Positions 25,386-33,701 of a stretch of 45,119 nucleotides of DNA are shown piece by piece. The DNA is taken from positions 1 to 45,119 of the forward strand of contig CAILZI010000203.1 of NCBI GenBank assembly GCA_903838675.1, read 5' to 3'. The position numbers were made by a program, and so were the translations under genes. The first letter of the stretch is position 1, and every line of letters begins with the position of its first letter. The notes below the pieces were generated by a model, which was not told the DNA's origin, ran no database searches, and saw only the letters and a list, made by a program, of their open reading frames with translations. Origin of the DNA: an uncultured Verrucomicrobiota bacterium. Its GTDB lineage: Bacteria; Verrucomicrobiota; Verrucomicrobiia; Verrucomicrobiales; Verrucomicrobiaceae.

Positions 25386-28300
25386 TTAATGATTAAACAA
25401 GAACGCCGGTGAGTTGATCAAGGCCCAGGCCAGATCCTGCGCAGCGGTGAGGCGCTTGTTGCCAAGCTGCTTCTGGCTGAGGTCAGCATCGCGGCGGAGC
25501 TGGACCAGTTTAGGATCAAGCGTGATGGGCTTCTGCGTGTCGGTGTGCTTGGTCTCAAGCGCCACGAGCTGCGCATCCACAGGCAGCGGTCTGCGCGCGT
25601 TGGCGAGAACTTTCTTCTGGGTCTGGTAGTCTTTGAACTGATTGAGGAAGTGCTGGGTGAGCAGCGCGTTTTGCTCAGGCGTGCGTTTGGGCGCCTTCAG
25701 TGCGGCCGCGACGGCGGCTGGAGTACCAAAGCGGACGGTGGGATTCGTCGTGACCCACAGGCGGAAACGGCCAGGGTTGTATTTGCCGTTCTGGAAGTTG
25801 GAGGTCATCACGATGGTAAACTGCGAACCGCCGTCATAGGCAATGGGTTTGGCGAATTCAAAGGTGGCCTCATGACGGAACCCACCCTGCGGGCTGACAG
25901 CCCAGCCGCGGTCACGATTGCCTTTCTTGAGAGCTTCGGTGACGACAAACTTGTCCTGCTCGAAATCAGCCTTCGGATTTTTCAGCAGCTGCTCTTCACC
26001 GCTGTTTTTACTGCGCTTGGCGTCGATGGGGTCCGTGCGGACGGTGATTTCGCCGAGCACGAAGTTGCCATCAGGCGCGAGGCCGGGACCATTGCTGGGC
26101 AGGCGGTCGTCAGGGATCATTTCCAGCTTGATGGCAGTGATGTTGGTGAGCGTCGTTTTGGCGATGAGCATGTAGTTGCCGGCGGCCTCACGGCCTGCAG
26201 GCAGCGCAGTGGCAAACAGACTGCCATCGGGCTGGACTTCGAGTTTTTCGACGCCCAGCGCACGCTGCACCTTGATGTTGTCAAACGGCTGCCATTCCGT
26301 GGTGAGGTCGAGGTAGTTTTCCCACGCAGGCTGATTGGCCGCAGCGGTGTCTTGAGCGGTCTTCACCTTGGCCTCGGCAGCGGCGATGGCGGCCTTGCGT
26401 GCAGCCTCCTGTTTGGCGACCTCCGGAGCGATCTTGGCTTTGTAAGCTTCGAGCTCCTTCTTCGCGGCATCGATGGCGGCAAGTCGATCCTGCTCGGCTT
26501 TGGCGATGATCGGCTGCTGCTCGGTTTCCTTCACCTGCAGCGCGGCAGCGAGCTGTTTGTTCTCTGGGTCGAGTTCCTGCATTGAGGCCAGGGCTGCGTT
26601 GATTTCCTTCTCATTCGCATGGCTGTTGAGGATGCGGAGGAAGATGGCATCCACGAGCTGGCGGTCGTCTTTGATCTCGCTGGTGAGCTTGGCAATCGCG
26701 TTACCGGGGTCACTGATCGCATCGCCCACGGTCGGACCGCTCATGAGGGCCATGACTGGACCGAGATTCACCTCGTTGCTGCGTTCGCACTCACACACGG
26801 ATTCACGGGCAGGTTTGCCGAAGTTGGCCAGGAAACCGTCCTGCAGCTTGATCTGTCCATCGGCCAGAGCGGCCGCACGGATGCCTTTGGGCACTCCAGG
26901 GATGTTCGGCATGCTGCCGGTCACGGCAAAGACAGAGTCAAACAACACTTCAGCAGGCAGGCGGCGCGCTTTTGCATGGCTGTAGTTGATCTTGTCGTCC
27001 TCGTTCCACTTGTTGGTCGCGAGGCTCAGGTTGTAGGTGCGGCTGTTGGCGATGATCTTCATCAGGTGGCGCACGTTGAATCCGCTCTGGATGAATTCGT
27101 TCGTCAGATATTGCAGCAGTTCAGGATTGCTCGGCGGATTTCCGGCGCGGATGTCATCAAGCGGTTCGATGACCCCGGTTCCGGTGAGGTAGCCCCAGAT
27201 GCGGTTCGCATAGCTCATGGCGAAGTAATCGTTCTGCGGGCTGGTCATCCAGGTGGCGAACTGCTCACGACGTGTGTTGGCCGTTTTGCTGACGAGTTCG
27301 GTTTCAAACGGCACCTGGGGCGCGACGGGTTTGTTGGTGCGCAGGTGCAGCACGTCGCCGTCTTTTTTATCGGAGACGATTTCAAACAATGGCTTGGCAC
27401 CTTCAACGGCACTGCCACCGATCGTCTGACCTTTGGCGGCAGGGTCGCCCTTGAGATTCACCTGGGCAAAGTAGGACGCGGTTTCGTAGTACTGGTCCAT
27501 CGTCCAGCGCTCGAAAGGATGGTCATGGCACTTGTTGCAGTTGAATCGGGTCGCGAGGAAAAGGTGCGTGGTGTTCTCGCTGATCTCTTCGGCGGTGCGC
27601 ACTGTCTTGAAGTAAGCCGCAGGCGGGTTGTCCTTGTTTGAACCCGTGGCGGTGATGATGCGATACGCGAAACGGTCATACGGCGTGTTGTCGGCAACCT
27701 GCTGTTTGATCCAGGTGCGCAGACCACCGGCACCTTCGGCACCGAGGAATTTGGAATTCACCTGCAGCATGTCGGCCCACTTGTTGGCCCAATGCTCAAC
27801 GAAATCGGAATTGCCGATGAGCTTGTCCACCACCTCGCTGCGCTTGGTACGGGTGTCACGCTTGTCAGCCAGGAAGGCGTTGACTTCTTCGGGCTTCGGC
27901 GGCAGGCCGGTGAGATCGAGATGGATGCGGCGGAAGAAGTCCTCATCGTTGCACAGGCCGCTCGGCTCGATCTTCATGCGCTGCCATTTCTGCGCCACGA
28001 GTTCGTCGATCTTGTTCCACTTCTCCGGCTCTTTCCAGGCGAAGCCTGTGCGGTCGCCCATCACCGTGATGGTGGTGGCGGCGTAAGAACCTTCAAAGCG
28101 CGCAAGGATCGGTGCCTCACCACGACGCAGGCTCGTCATGAGACCTTTCTTGTCGGCTTCGATGACATCGCCATTGCCGCTGTCGAGGAAAGCTTCGGCG
28201 GTGACGTCTTTGACATAGCCGTCGGCATACCGGGCGATGACGCGGAGCTGCTGGCGGCCGCCAACACGCTCGATGACAGGATTTTTCGGCGAGAGCTCGA

Positions 28301-30485
28301 TGCTGGTGACGCGCGGCGTCTTCATGTCCAGCTTGGCACCCTGGCCGATCCAGGCTTTGAGCGACTCGTAGTAAAGCTCTCCCGGCACCGTGAGCTGACC
28401 GCCCTCATGCGGCACGCTGCCGCTCGCCTTCAGCAGCATGAGCGAATGCTCTGGTGACGCAACGTTCGCACGGCGGCTGGAGAGATCGTCGGCAAAGGCG
28501 AGCACGTCATAAACGGGATCATAACCACGCAGCGAGAGCTTGAAGCCCGCTTTGCCTTCCTTCGCACCGTGGCAGGTGCCTTGATTGCAACCGAGCTTCG
28601 ACATGATGGGCATCACATCGCGCACATAATCGGGGTGGAGGGCCACATTCATGCCGCTCACAGTCACCGGGACATTCGCGGTCTTGCCCAGGAAGGAGAT
28701 CTTGACGCTGGTGGCACCATCCTTGTCAGGACGTACCATTCCGCGGGTGTTCACATCCACGATATCCACGTTTTCAGAGGTGATCTTGGCCATGCGGGTC
28801 ACGTCCGCACGTGTTCCATCGCTCATGCGGGCAGTGACAAGCAGCTGCGCGTATTCGGTGGGCTTGCCGATTTTGACCGTGGTAGGCTCAACATCGATGG
28901 AGGCAACGGTCGGACCCGTGTGCAGCGTCTCGACCTTGTTGTCCTTTTCGACCACCACACGCACGCTGTCGTCCACGATCACGTCCGTGGCGGCGAGGAT
29001 CTTTTCCTTCTCCAGCGGCACGGAGACAAACTCCTTGGCAATGGCACCCGTGGCTGAGTCAATCAGGCGGATCTGGCCGTCCTGCCCCGCCACGGCGACA
29101 GTTTTGCCATCCGGGCTGAAGGTCACGCTGAAGATGCCGCAGGGGATCGCCGTGCTGCTGAGTTGCTTCACATCTTTGGTGACCCAGTCATCCAGCTCCT
29201 GGCCCTTGCCGCTCACCGTTTCGACGATCTTCTTCACCGCCTCAGGCATGGTGCTGTCGTAATCGCTGGCGTAGATGTTCACCGCGCCGGTTCCTTCAAA
29301 CGAGGTGCCTGCGGCGATGCGCTTGCCGTCCGGCGCGAAGTCGACGCCGAAAATGCGGCCCTGCATGCCGGGGAATTTGCGGATGAGATTGGCGTTGTCG
29401 CCAATGACGCGCTTCGTGATGCGCTCCATGCGATAGATCGCAGGCACGCCGTCCGTGCCGCCGATGAGCACTTCATTGCGCAGCGGATGCCGCGCCAGCA
29501 CCTGCACCCCGCCTTTGAGCGCGCCAGGGGTGATGGAGGTGATGTTGTCCACAAAGCGCTGCGTGGCGACTTCGGTGAGCTTCACACTCATGTCACGACC
29601 GCAGGAAACGACATGCTTGCCGTCCACTCCCCACACGGTGTCCAGCACCCAGTCGCTGTGCCCGCCCATGAACAAAGTTTCCTTACCCGTGGCGACTTCG
29701 ATGGCACGCACCGCATTGTCACCGCAACCAAACGCGAGGTATTTACCATCCGGCGACCAGCTCGCACCATACAGCGTGTCAAAGGTCAGCGACTTGGAGA
29801 GTTCCAGCTTCTTCGCCGCCACGTCCCAGATCTGGATTTCACCCATTCGCGCCGGGCTGCCGCCAGTGAGCGCGATCTTCTTGCCATCTGGCGACCACGC
29901 GAGCTTCTGAATGCGCTCCGCCAGACCCACGAGCCGTGAAACAATGCCGCTGCCGTCGGCCTTGTGGATCAAAACCTCATGGTAACCTGCCACCGCGATC
30001 ATGCTGCCATCCGGCGAGTAATCGATCGAAGTAATGGCCGGAGCCTTCACATACACCGGCGGGTGCGCCATGTCGTATTGTGCCTTGGCAGATGCCGGCG
30101 TGTCATCCTTCGCGCCTTCAGCGATCCAGCGCTCGATCAGGGCGATCTGCGTTTCATGCAGCGGCTCGGCCTTCTGCGGCATCTCCACCTTGCCCTTTTC
30201 GTCGGGTTTGATCAGCTTCAGCAGGTTGGACTCCGCCGGTTTGCCCGCTACCACCGCATGGCCTTCTTCGCCACCTTTGAGCAGCGCCACGAACTCCGTC
30301 ATGATGTAGTCACCCTTCTTTTTCGCGGGCTGGTGGCAGCCATTGCACTGCGCCTGGAAAATCGGGCGGATGTGCTTGTAAAAGGAGACCGGCTTGTTCG
30401 GGTCAATGCCTTCCTCCTTCTTCGGCGGTGCAGCATGCACGGCGGCGGCGAGGAAGAGTGCAGGAATGAGGAGACGTGTCTTCAT
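25386..30485 (-). CDS. Giant secreted cytochrome c / WD40 / Big_2 / DUF1549 / DUF1553 protein
   Basis: The 1,699-residue protein has a signal peptide (MKTRLLIPALFLAAAVHA). Next is a planctomycete-type cytochrome c domain (about 35-125, heme motif C47-N-G-C-H51). A WD40-type propeller (about 130-500) repeats S-P-D-G-K motifs. A Big_2-like Ig domain (about 540-625) and a C-N-Q-G-T-C-H segment (633-639) follow, then a second Big_2-like domain (about 745-835). DUF1549 (about 855-1065) contains C983-N-K-C-H987-DHPFERW. DUF1553 (about 1110-1290) is followed by a lysine/alanine-rich coiled coil (about 1345-1430) and a beta-rich C-terminus. Such proteins are typical of Planctomycetes and Verrucomicrobiota and are thought to be extracytoplasmic redox proteins linked to polymer use. 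The substrate is unknown. The usual DUF1501 partner gene is absent downstream. Start ATG 30485 opens the signal peptide. Confidence 0.9.
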   Translation of the reverse strand: MKTRLLIPALFLAAAVHAAPPKKEEGIDPNKPVSFYKHIRPIFQAQCNGCHQPAKKKGDYIMTEFVALLKGGEEGHAVVAGKPAESNLLKLIKPDEKGKVEMPQKAEPLHETQIALIERWIAEGAKDDTPASAKAQYDMAHPPVYVKAPAITSIDYSPDGSMIAVAGYHEVLIHKADGSGIVSRLVGLAERIQKLAWSPDGKKIALTGGSPARMGEIQIWDVAAKKLELSKSLTFDTLYGASWSPDGKYLAFGCGDNAVRAIEVATGKETLFMGGHSDWVLDTVWGVDGKHVVSCGRDMSVKLTEVATQRFVDNITSITPGALKGGVQVLARHPLRNEVLIGGTDGVPAIYRMERITKRVIGDNANLIRKFPGMQGRIFGVDFAPDGKRIAAGTSFEGTGAVNIYASDYDSTMPEAVKKIVETVSGKGQELDDWVTKDVKQLSSTAIPCGIFSVTFSPDGKTVAVAGQDGQIRLIDSATGAIAKEFVSVPLEKEKILAATDVIVDDSVRVVVEKDNKVETLHTGPTVASIDVEPTTVKIGKPTEYAQLLVTARMSDGTRADVTRMAKITSENVDIVDVNTRGMVRPDKDGATSVKISFLGKTANVPVTVSGMNVALHPDYVRDVMPIMSKLGCNQGTCHGAKEGKAGFKLSLRGYDPVYDVLAFADDLSSRRANVASPEHSLMLLKASGSVPHEGGQLTVPGELYYESLKAWIGQGAKLDMKTPRVTSIELSPKNPVIERVGGRQQLRVIARYADGYVKDVTAEAFLDSGNGDVIEADKKGLMTSLRRGEAPILARFEGSYAATTITVMGDRTGFAWKEPEKWNKIDELVAQKWQRMKIEPSGLCNDEDFFRRIHLDLTGLPPKPEEVNAFLADKRDTRTKRSEVVDKLIGNSDFVEHWANKWADMLQVNSKFLGAEGAGGLRTWIKQQVADNTPYDRFAYRIITATGSNKDNPPAAYFKTVRTAEEISENTTHLFLATRFNCNKCHDHPFERWTMDQYYETASYFAQVNLKGDPAAKGQTIGGSAVEGAKPLFEIVSDKKDGDVLHLRTNKPVAPQVPFETELVSKTANTRREQFATWMTSPQNDYFAMSYANRIWGYLTGTGVIEPLDDIRAGNPPSNPELLQYLTNEFIQSGFNVRHLMKIIANSRTYNLSLATNKWNEDDKINYSHAKARRLPAEVLFDSVFAVTGSMPNIPGVPKGIRAAALADGQIKLQDGFLANFGKPARESVCECERSNEVNLGPVMALMSGPTVGDAISDPGNAIAKLTSEIKDDRQLVDAIFLRILNSHANEKEINAALASMQELDPENKQLAAALQVKETEQQPIIAKAEQDRLAAIDAAKKELEAYKAKIAPEVAKQEAARKAAIAAAEAKVKTAQDTAAANQPAWENYLDLTTEWQPFDNIKVQRALGVEKLEVQPDGSLFATALPAGREAAGNYMLIAKTTLTNITAIKLEMIPDDRLPSNGPGLAPDGNFVLGEITVRTDPIDAKRSKNSGEEQLLKNPKADFEQDKFVVTEALKKGNRDRGWAVSPQGGFRHEATFEFAKPIAYDGGSQFTIVMTSNFQNGKYNPGRFRLWVTTNPTVRFGTPAAVAAALKAPKRTPEQNALLTQHFLNQFKDYQTQKKVLANARRPLPVDAQLVALETKHTDTQKPITLDPKLVQLRRDADLSQKQLGNKRLTAAQDLAWALINSPAFLFNH

Positions 30486-30634
30486 GGGTTGGCGGGCGTT
30501 TTTTGACAAAATTGGAGCAGTTCAGCACAACGCCGGTCCAATGTGTCGTCTTACGCACGGTCCACCTTAGGGCGGAATCGTCCATGCGCAGAGCGGAGAA
30601 TGACGGGCAGTTGCCTCGCCGTGAAGTCTCCCCC

Positions 30635-32128
30635 ATGATGCGGTGCCCGATGATCCCCGAATCTCTCAGCACCCGACTCAGCCGCAGCGTGTCGGCGGAT
30701 TTCTTCCGCCCGCTCGCCCGGCCCTCCGCGCCCGTCTATGTGGACTGCGCGGACCGGCTGATTGAGGAAGCCGGTGAAGCCGGACGCCTCTCGCAGCGCG
30801 AAACCAACGAGATCATCCGTGAAGTCATCGCCCGGCATCCGCTCTCCCTGCTGGCCGAAGACGAAGGTTCGGCGCTGCGCGATGCGCGTCAGCGCGCAGG
30901 CCAGTTTTTCAATCGTCTCATCGCAGCGGGCTGGCTCGAAAACCAGACTCTCGGCCTGCATGAGCGCTGGGCCGTCATCACCCCGGGCCTGCGCCCCCTC
31001 CTGCGCATGCTGCGTGACCTCGCCGAGGATCGCGTGGCCGAGCTAAAAACCTTCGCCGACACCCTGCGCGGCCTCTGCCAGACACTCGAGGAGCGCGGCG
31101 TGCTCGATCCCGTGCTCAAGCAGCCGGATCAGCTCCGCTCCACCGTCACCGACCTCTCCCAGCGCCTCGAACGCGCCATCGAACAGCTCCATGCCGTCGA
31201 AAAAATCGTCACCAGCTTCGAGCAGCGCCAGCGGCAAAGCGCCACCGCCGCCGACACCCTGAGCCTACTCTACGAAGAGTTCGGCCAGGGCCAGCACATG
31301 GTGTGCTACGATGCCCTGCGCCGCGGCGGACTGCTCATGCGCATCGAGCAAGCCCGCAGCACCATCGCGGAACGCCATGACGATCCGCTCATGCGCGAAC
31401 GCCTCTCCGAAGGTCTGCGCGAGCACTACGGCTACGACTCCACCGAATCCTACGACCTCGCCGTCTCCCTCCTCACGCGCCTCGACCGCGATCTCGGCGG
31501 CCTGAAGCGTCGTGCCGAGGCCATCGACCTGCGCATGGCGGCCTTCAACCGCCTCAGCCAGCAGCGTTACCGCTACCAGACCGAGCTGCGCGGCCGCCGT
31601 CCGGAGATCATCAAAGCCTACTGCGATGCCATCAACACCGCCCACGCTGGCGGTCGCTTCTCCGAGCTCGGTGCCAAGCCCGCCGACTTCGCCCCCCGCT
31701 GTGTCGAAACCCGCTTCTTCTTCGGCACCGAGTCCCTCTACAAGCCCCGCCGCACCAAAGCCCCCGTCGATCTCACCTTCGGTGAAAGCGGTGCCGTCAA
31801 ACAGAGCGAAGACGACGTCCTCGCCGCCTGGAAAGAGCGCCAGCGCCTCGCCCTCACCCCCCAGCGCGCCGCACGCCTCGTCGCCAAGCTCATTCCCGCC
31901 AAAAAGGGCACCACCAGCACCGAAGACATCCACCTCGAAACCACCGACGACCTCCTCGATCTCCTCGCCGTCGTAGCCTACGAACACGCCCCCGCCCTCG
32001 CCGGCAAACGCATCCGCTGGACCGTGGATGGCCTCCGCCGCCGCAACGGCCTGGAACCGCACGTCGTTGAGCACGACACGCATGCCGGGCATCGCATCGA
32101 GCGGTTTTCGGTGAAGCGGGAAAGCTGA
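30635..32128 (+). CDS. jetA: Wadjet defence protein JetA (kleisin-like)
   Basis: The 497-residue protein opens with SADFFRPLARPSAPVYVDCADRLIEEAG and continues with winged-helix-like and long helical segments (about 95-300). It matches JetA of Wadjet systems, the kleisin that bridges the SMC heads (MukF-like). I assign it to the DUF5716-type JetA family from the F-F-x-x-L-x-x-x-x-x-x-x-Y-V-D signature, not the DUF3375 type; this is from memory. The middle contains coiled coil (QRLERAIEQLHAVEKIVTSFEQRQRQ) and the C-terminus (about 440-495) is another small domain. Other possible starts are 30638 and 30650. The gene is divergent from the DUF1549 gene (about 150 bases between). Downstream come an inserted gene pair and then jetB, jetC and jetD. 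Confidence 0.85.
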   Translation: MMRCPMIPESLSTRLSRSVSADFFRPLARPSAPVYVDCADRLIEEAGEAGRLSQRETNEIIREVIARHPLSLLAEDEGSALRDARQRAGQFFNRLIAAGWLENQTLGLHERWAVITPGLRPLLRMLRDLAEDRVAELKTFADTLRGLCQTLEERGVLDPVLKQPDQLRSTVTDLSQRLERAIEQLHAVEKIVTSFEQRQRQSATAADTLSLLYEEFGQGQHMVCYDALRRGGLLMRIEQARSTIAERHDDPLMRERLSEGLREHYGYDSTESYDLAVSLLTRLDRDLGGLKRRAEAIDLRMAAFNRLSQQRYRYQTELRGRRPEIIKAYCDAINTAHAGGRFSELGAKPADFAPRCVETRFFFGTESLYKPRRTKAPVDLTFGESGAVKQSEDDVLAAWKERQRLALTPQRAARLVAKLIPAKKGTTSTEDIHLETTDDLLDLLAVVAYEHAPALAGKRIRWTVDGLRRRNGLEPHVVEHDTHAGHRIERFSVKRES

Positions 32129-32144
32129 GCCGTATCATCAATTC

Positions 32145-32160
32145 AGGGCTTGGCAGCCCT
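32145..32160 (+). promoter_or_regulatory. Hairpin at the junction of jetA and the inserted gene pair
   Basis: AGGGCT (32145-32150) pairs perfectly with AGCCCT (32155-32160) around TGGC, 17 bases after the jetA stop and 30 bases before the next ATG. An AT-rich stretch (ACTATTTTAATTC) begins about ten bases later but there is no immediate T-run. It could attenuate read-through from jetA, mark a processing site, or be part of an insertion boundary. Confidence 0.4.
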
Positions 32161-32189
32161 TGGTGACGGACTATTTTAATTCAGACTTC

Positions 32190-32459
32190 ATGATAAACCT
32201 GCAGACATCCACCTTAGACCTCCAACGGGCCATCCGCAGGGAGAAGGTGATGCGTGCGCGTTCTATGAGCGAGGAGGAGCGTCTTGTGGCTACTTTGGAC
32301 CAGATTGATTCTGCGTTTGAGTGGATGCTGGAAGGAGTGCGGCAGGAATCGCCGGGTGTTACGGAGGAGCAGGCCCGCCAAATCCTCACCGAACGGCTGG
32401 ACCGTCAACGCCGCCGGGAGGATCGCGGACTGTTTGTTCCTGCCACCATGAGCGTCTGA
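32190..32459 (+). CDS. Small helical protein paired with a nucleotidyltransferase
   Basis: The 89-residue protein is charged, with a predicted helix-rich core: RARSMSEEERLVATLDQIDSAFEWM, then SPGVTEEQARQILTERLDRQRRRED. The M-S-x-E-E-R-L-x-x-x-L...EEQARQIL...RL pattern resembles a widespread family of small unnamed proteins encoded directly before AbiEii/MNT-type nucleotidyltransferases (recollection, not a search). It would be the antitoxin-like or accessory partner. ATG 32190 was preferred to a TTG at 32160 that overlaps the hairpin. Its stop overlaps the next start as TGATG (32457-32461), so the two are translated together. It lies within the jet operon, between jetA and jetB. Confidence 0.7.
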   Translation: MINLQTSTLDLQRAIRREKVMRARSMSEEERLVATLDQIDSAFEWMLEGVRQESPGVTEEQARQILTERLDRQRRREDRGLFVPATMSV

Positions 32460-33013
32460 TGGAAAAGCACCTTGTCATTGCCATTATTGAGGCACTGGAC
32501 GCCGAGCATGTGCCATACATGTTGGCAGGTTCGTTTGCCTCCATGGTGTACGGCATCCCTCGTTCTACTAAGGATGTGGATTTCGTAGTGGAGCTTGAGG
32601 AGCCTGCCTTCAGCCGCTTGATCAAGAGGCTGGAACCCGAGTTTGATCTTGATCCTCAGCAGTATCTGGAAACATCCACGTGGACGCGCCGCTACATTCT
32701 CAAAGCAAAACGTTCGGCCTTTAAGATCGAGTTCTTTTTGCGCAGTGACGACCCTCATCATTTGTGCCAGTGGTCGAGAAAGAGAACTGTGTTCAATTCC
32801 ATTCTCCAGCACCCTGTGACAATGCCCACAGCGGAGGATGTGATTGTGCAAAAACTGCGCTGGGGTAGGCCACAGGACCGGATTGATGCTGAAAATGTGA
32901 TGGATGTGCAGTTTCCTCAGCTGGATTGGAGCTACATCGAGCACTGGTGCGGTCAGCATGACCGGTTGGTATTGCTACAAGAGATTCGTTCGGGCCTTGA
33001 ACCATTGGCTTGA
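32459..33013 (+). CDS. Minimal nucleotidyltransferase (AbiEii/MNT-like) inside the Wadjet operon
   Basis: The 184-residue protein carries the polymerase-beta-type nucleotidyltransferase signature: a G24-S25 turn in AGSFASMVYGIPR, then D39-V-D41 in STKDVDFVVEL as metal ligands, with E91 (FKIEFF) in the place of the third acid. The C-terminal half (TMPTAEDVIVQKLRWGRPQDRIDAENVMDVQ) has the A-E-D-x-x-x-x-K-L...R-x-x-D pattern found in AbiEii- and DUF6036-type enzymes. Relatives act as toxins that add nucleotides to tRNA or proteins, or as antitoxins that modify a toxin. Here the target is unknown. Sampled lines are about 50% GC against about 65% in jetA. It is coupled to the small gene before it, and jetB begins 34 bases after it. 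Confidence 0.85.
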   Translation: MEKHLVIAIIEALDAEHVPYMLAGSFASMVYGIPRSTKDVDFVVELEEPAFSRLIKRLEPEFDLDPQQYLETSTWTRRYILKAKRSAFKIEFFLRSDDPHHLCQWSRKRTVFNSILQHPVTMPTAEDVIVQKLRWGRPQDRIDAENVMDVQFPQLDWSYIEHWCGQHDRLVLLQEIRSGLEPLA

Positions 33014-33047
33014 GCAGTTCTTCAATCGTTGCATCGTCCCCACCCCC

Positions 33048-33701
33048 ATGTCCGCCTCCACCTCCGATCCCCTCTGGCCGCGCTCCTTCTGGAGTGACGT
33101 GCCGGATGCTGACCGCGCCGCCCTGCGTGAGGTGCTGGCGGAGCTGCTCGGCCGTGGTGTGCTGCTGGGTGATGAAGGCAGCGGGCGCGAACTCTACATG
33201 CTGGCACGCGATCACTACCGCACGCATGTGGAGGATTACCTCGCACCTCTCGCGCTGGAGTTGATCGTCGATGACGAAAACTCGCTGCTGCAGGCTAGGC
33301 CGCGCACGGAATCCTGCCTGCTCCTCGGTCGTTTTGACAAAGACGAGACCCTGGTGCTGCTCGCGCTGTGGCGGCTCTACGACGATGAAATCAGCACCGG
33401 CAGCCAGGAGGCCGTCATCGTCACCGTGGATCAGCTCTGGGCCGCGCTGAAGGTGTATTTCGACAAGGTTGCCACACCGGAGAAATCCCAGATCGAGTCC
33501 TGTCTCGTGCGTCTGCGCCGGCATCGCCTCGTGCGCACGCTCAAGCCCGAGGGCATGACGCAGGCCGGGGAAATGCAGATCGAGATTCTGCCCAGCCTCT
33601 CGCGTGTGATCCCCTTTGATGACATCGCCGCATGGCAGGCGCGTGTGGAGACGTTTCAACCGCCCAAAGACGGCAGCGCCCTTGAGGAGGTGCCCGCATG
33701 A
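33048..33701 (+). CDS. jetB: Wadjet defence protein JetB (DUF4194, MukE-like)
   Basis: The 217-residue protein has paired winged-helix character: ALREVLAELLGRGVLLGDE, ELYMLARDHYRTHVEDYLAPL, then LVLLALWRLYDDE and VTVDQLWAALKVYFDKV, ending LVRTLKPEGM followed by MQIEILPSLSRVIPFDDI. This is the DUF4194 (JetB) pattern: the KITE-type subunit that binds the JetA kleisin and helps the SMC complex hold DNA. The ATG at 33048 follows the nucleotidyltransferase stop by 34 bases and has no clear Shine-Dalgarno sequence. Its own stop overlaps the jetC start as ATGA (33698-33701). The chosen start removes a frame extension that overlaps the nucleotidyltransferase gene. Confidence 0.87.
   Translation: MSASTSDPLWPRSFWSDVPDADRAALREVLAELLGRGVLLGDEGSGRELYMLARDHYRTHVEDYLAPLALELIVDDENSLLQARPRTESCLLLGRFDKDETLVLLALWRLYDDEISTGSQEAVIVTVDQLWAALKVYFDKVATPEKSQIESCLVRLRRHRLVRTLKPEGMTQAGEMQIEILPSLSRVIPFDDIAAWQARVETFQPPKDGSALEEVPA

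Noticed and set aside
30635..32128. JetA as a DUF3375-type (type I Wadjet) protein
   Set aside because: The N-terminal F-F-x-x-L...YVD pattern and the JetD N-terminus fit a non-type-I system better. This was judged from memory only, so the type was left open.
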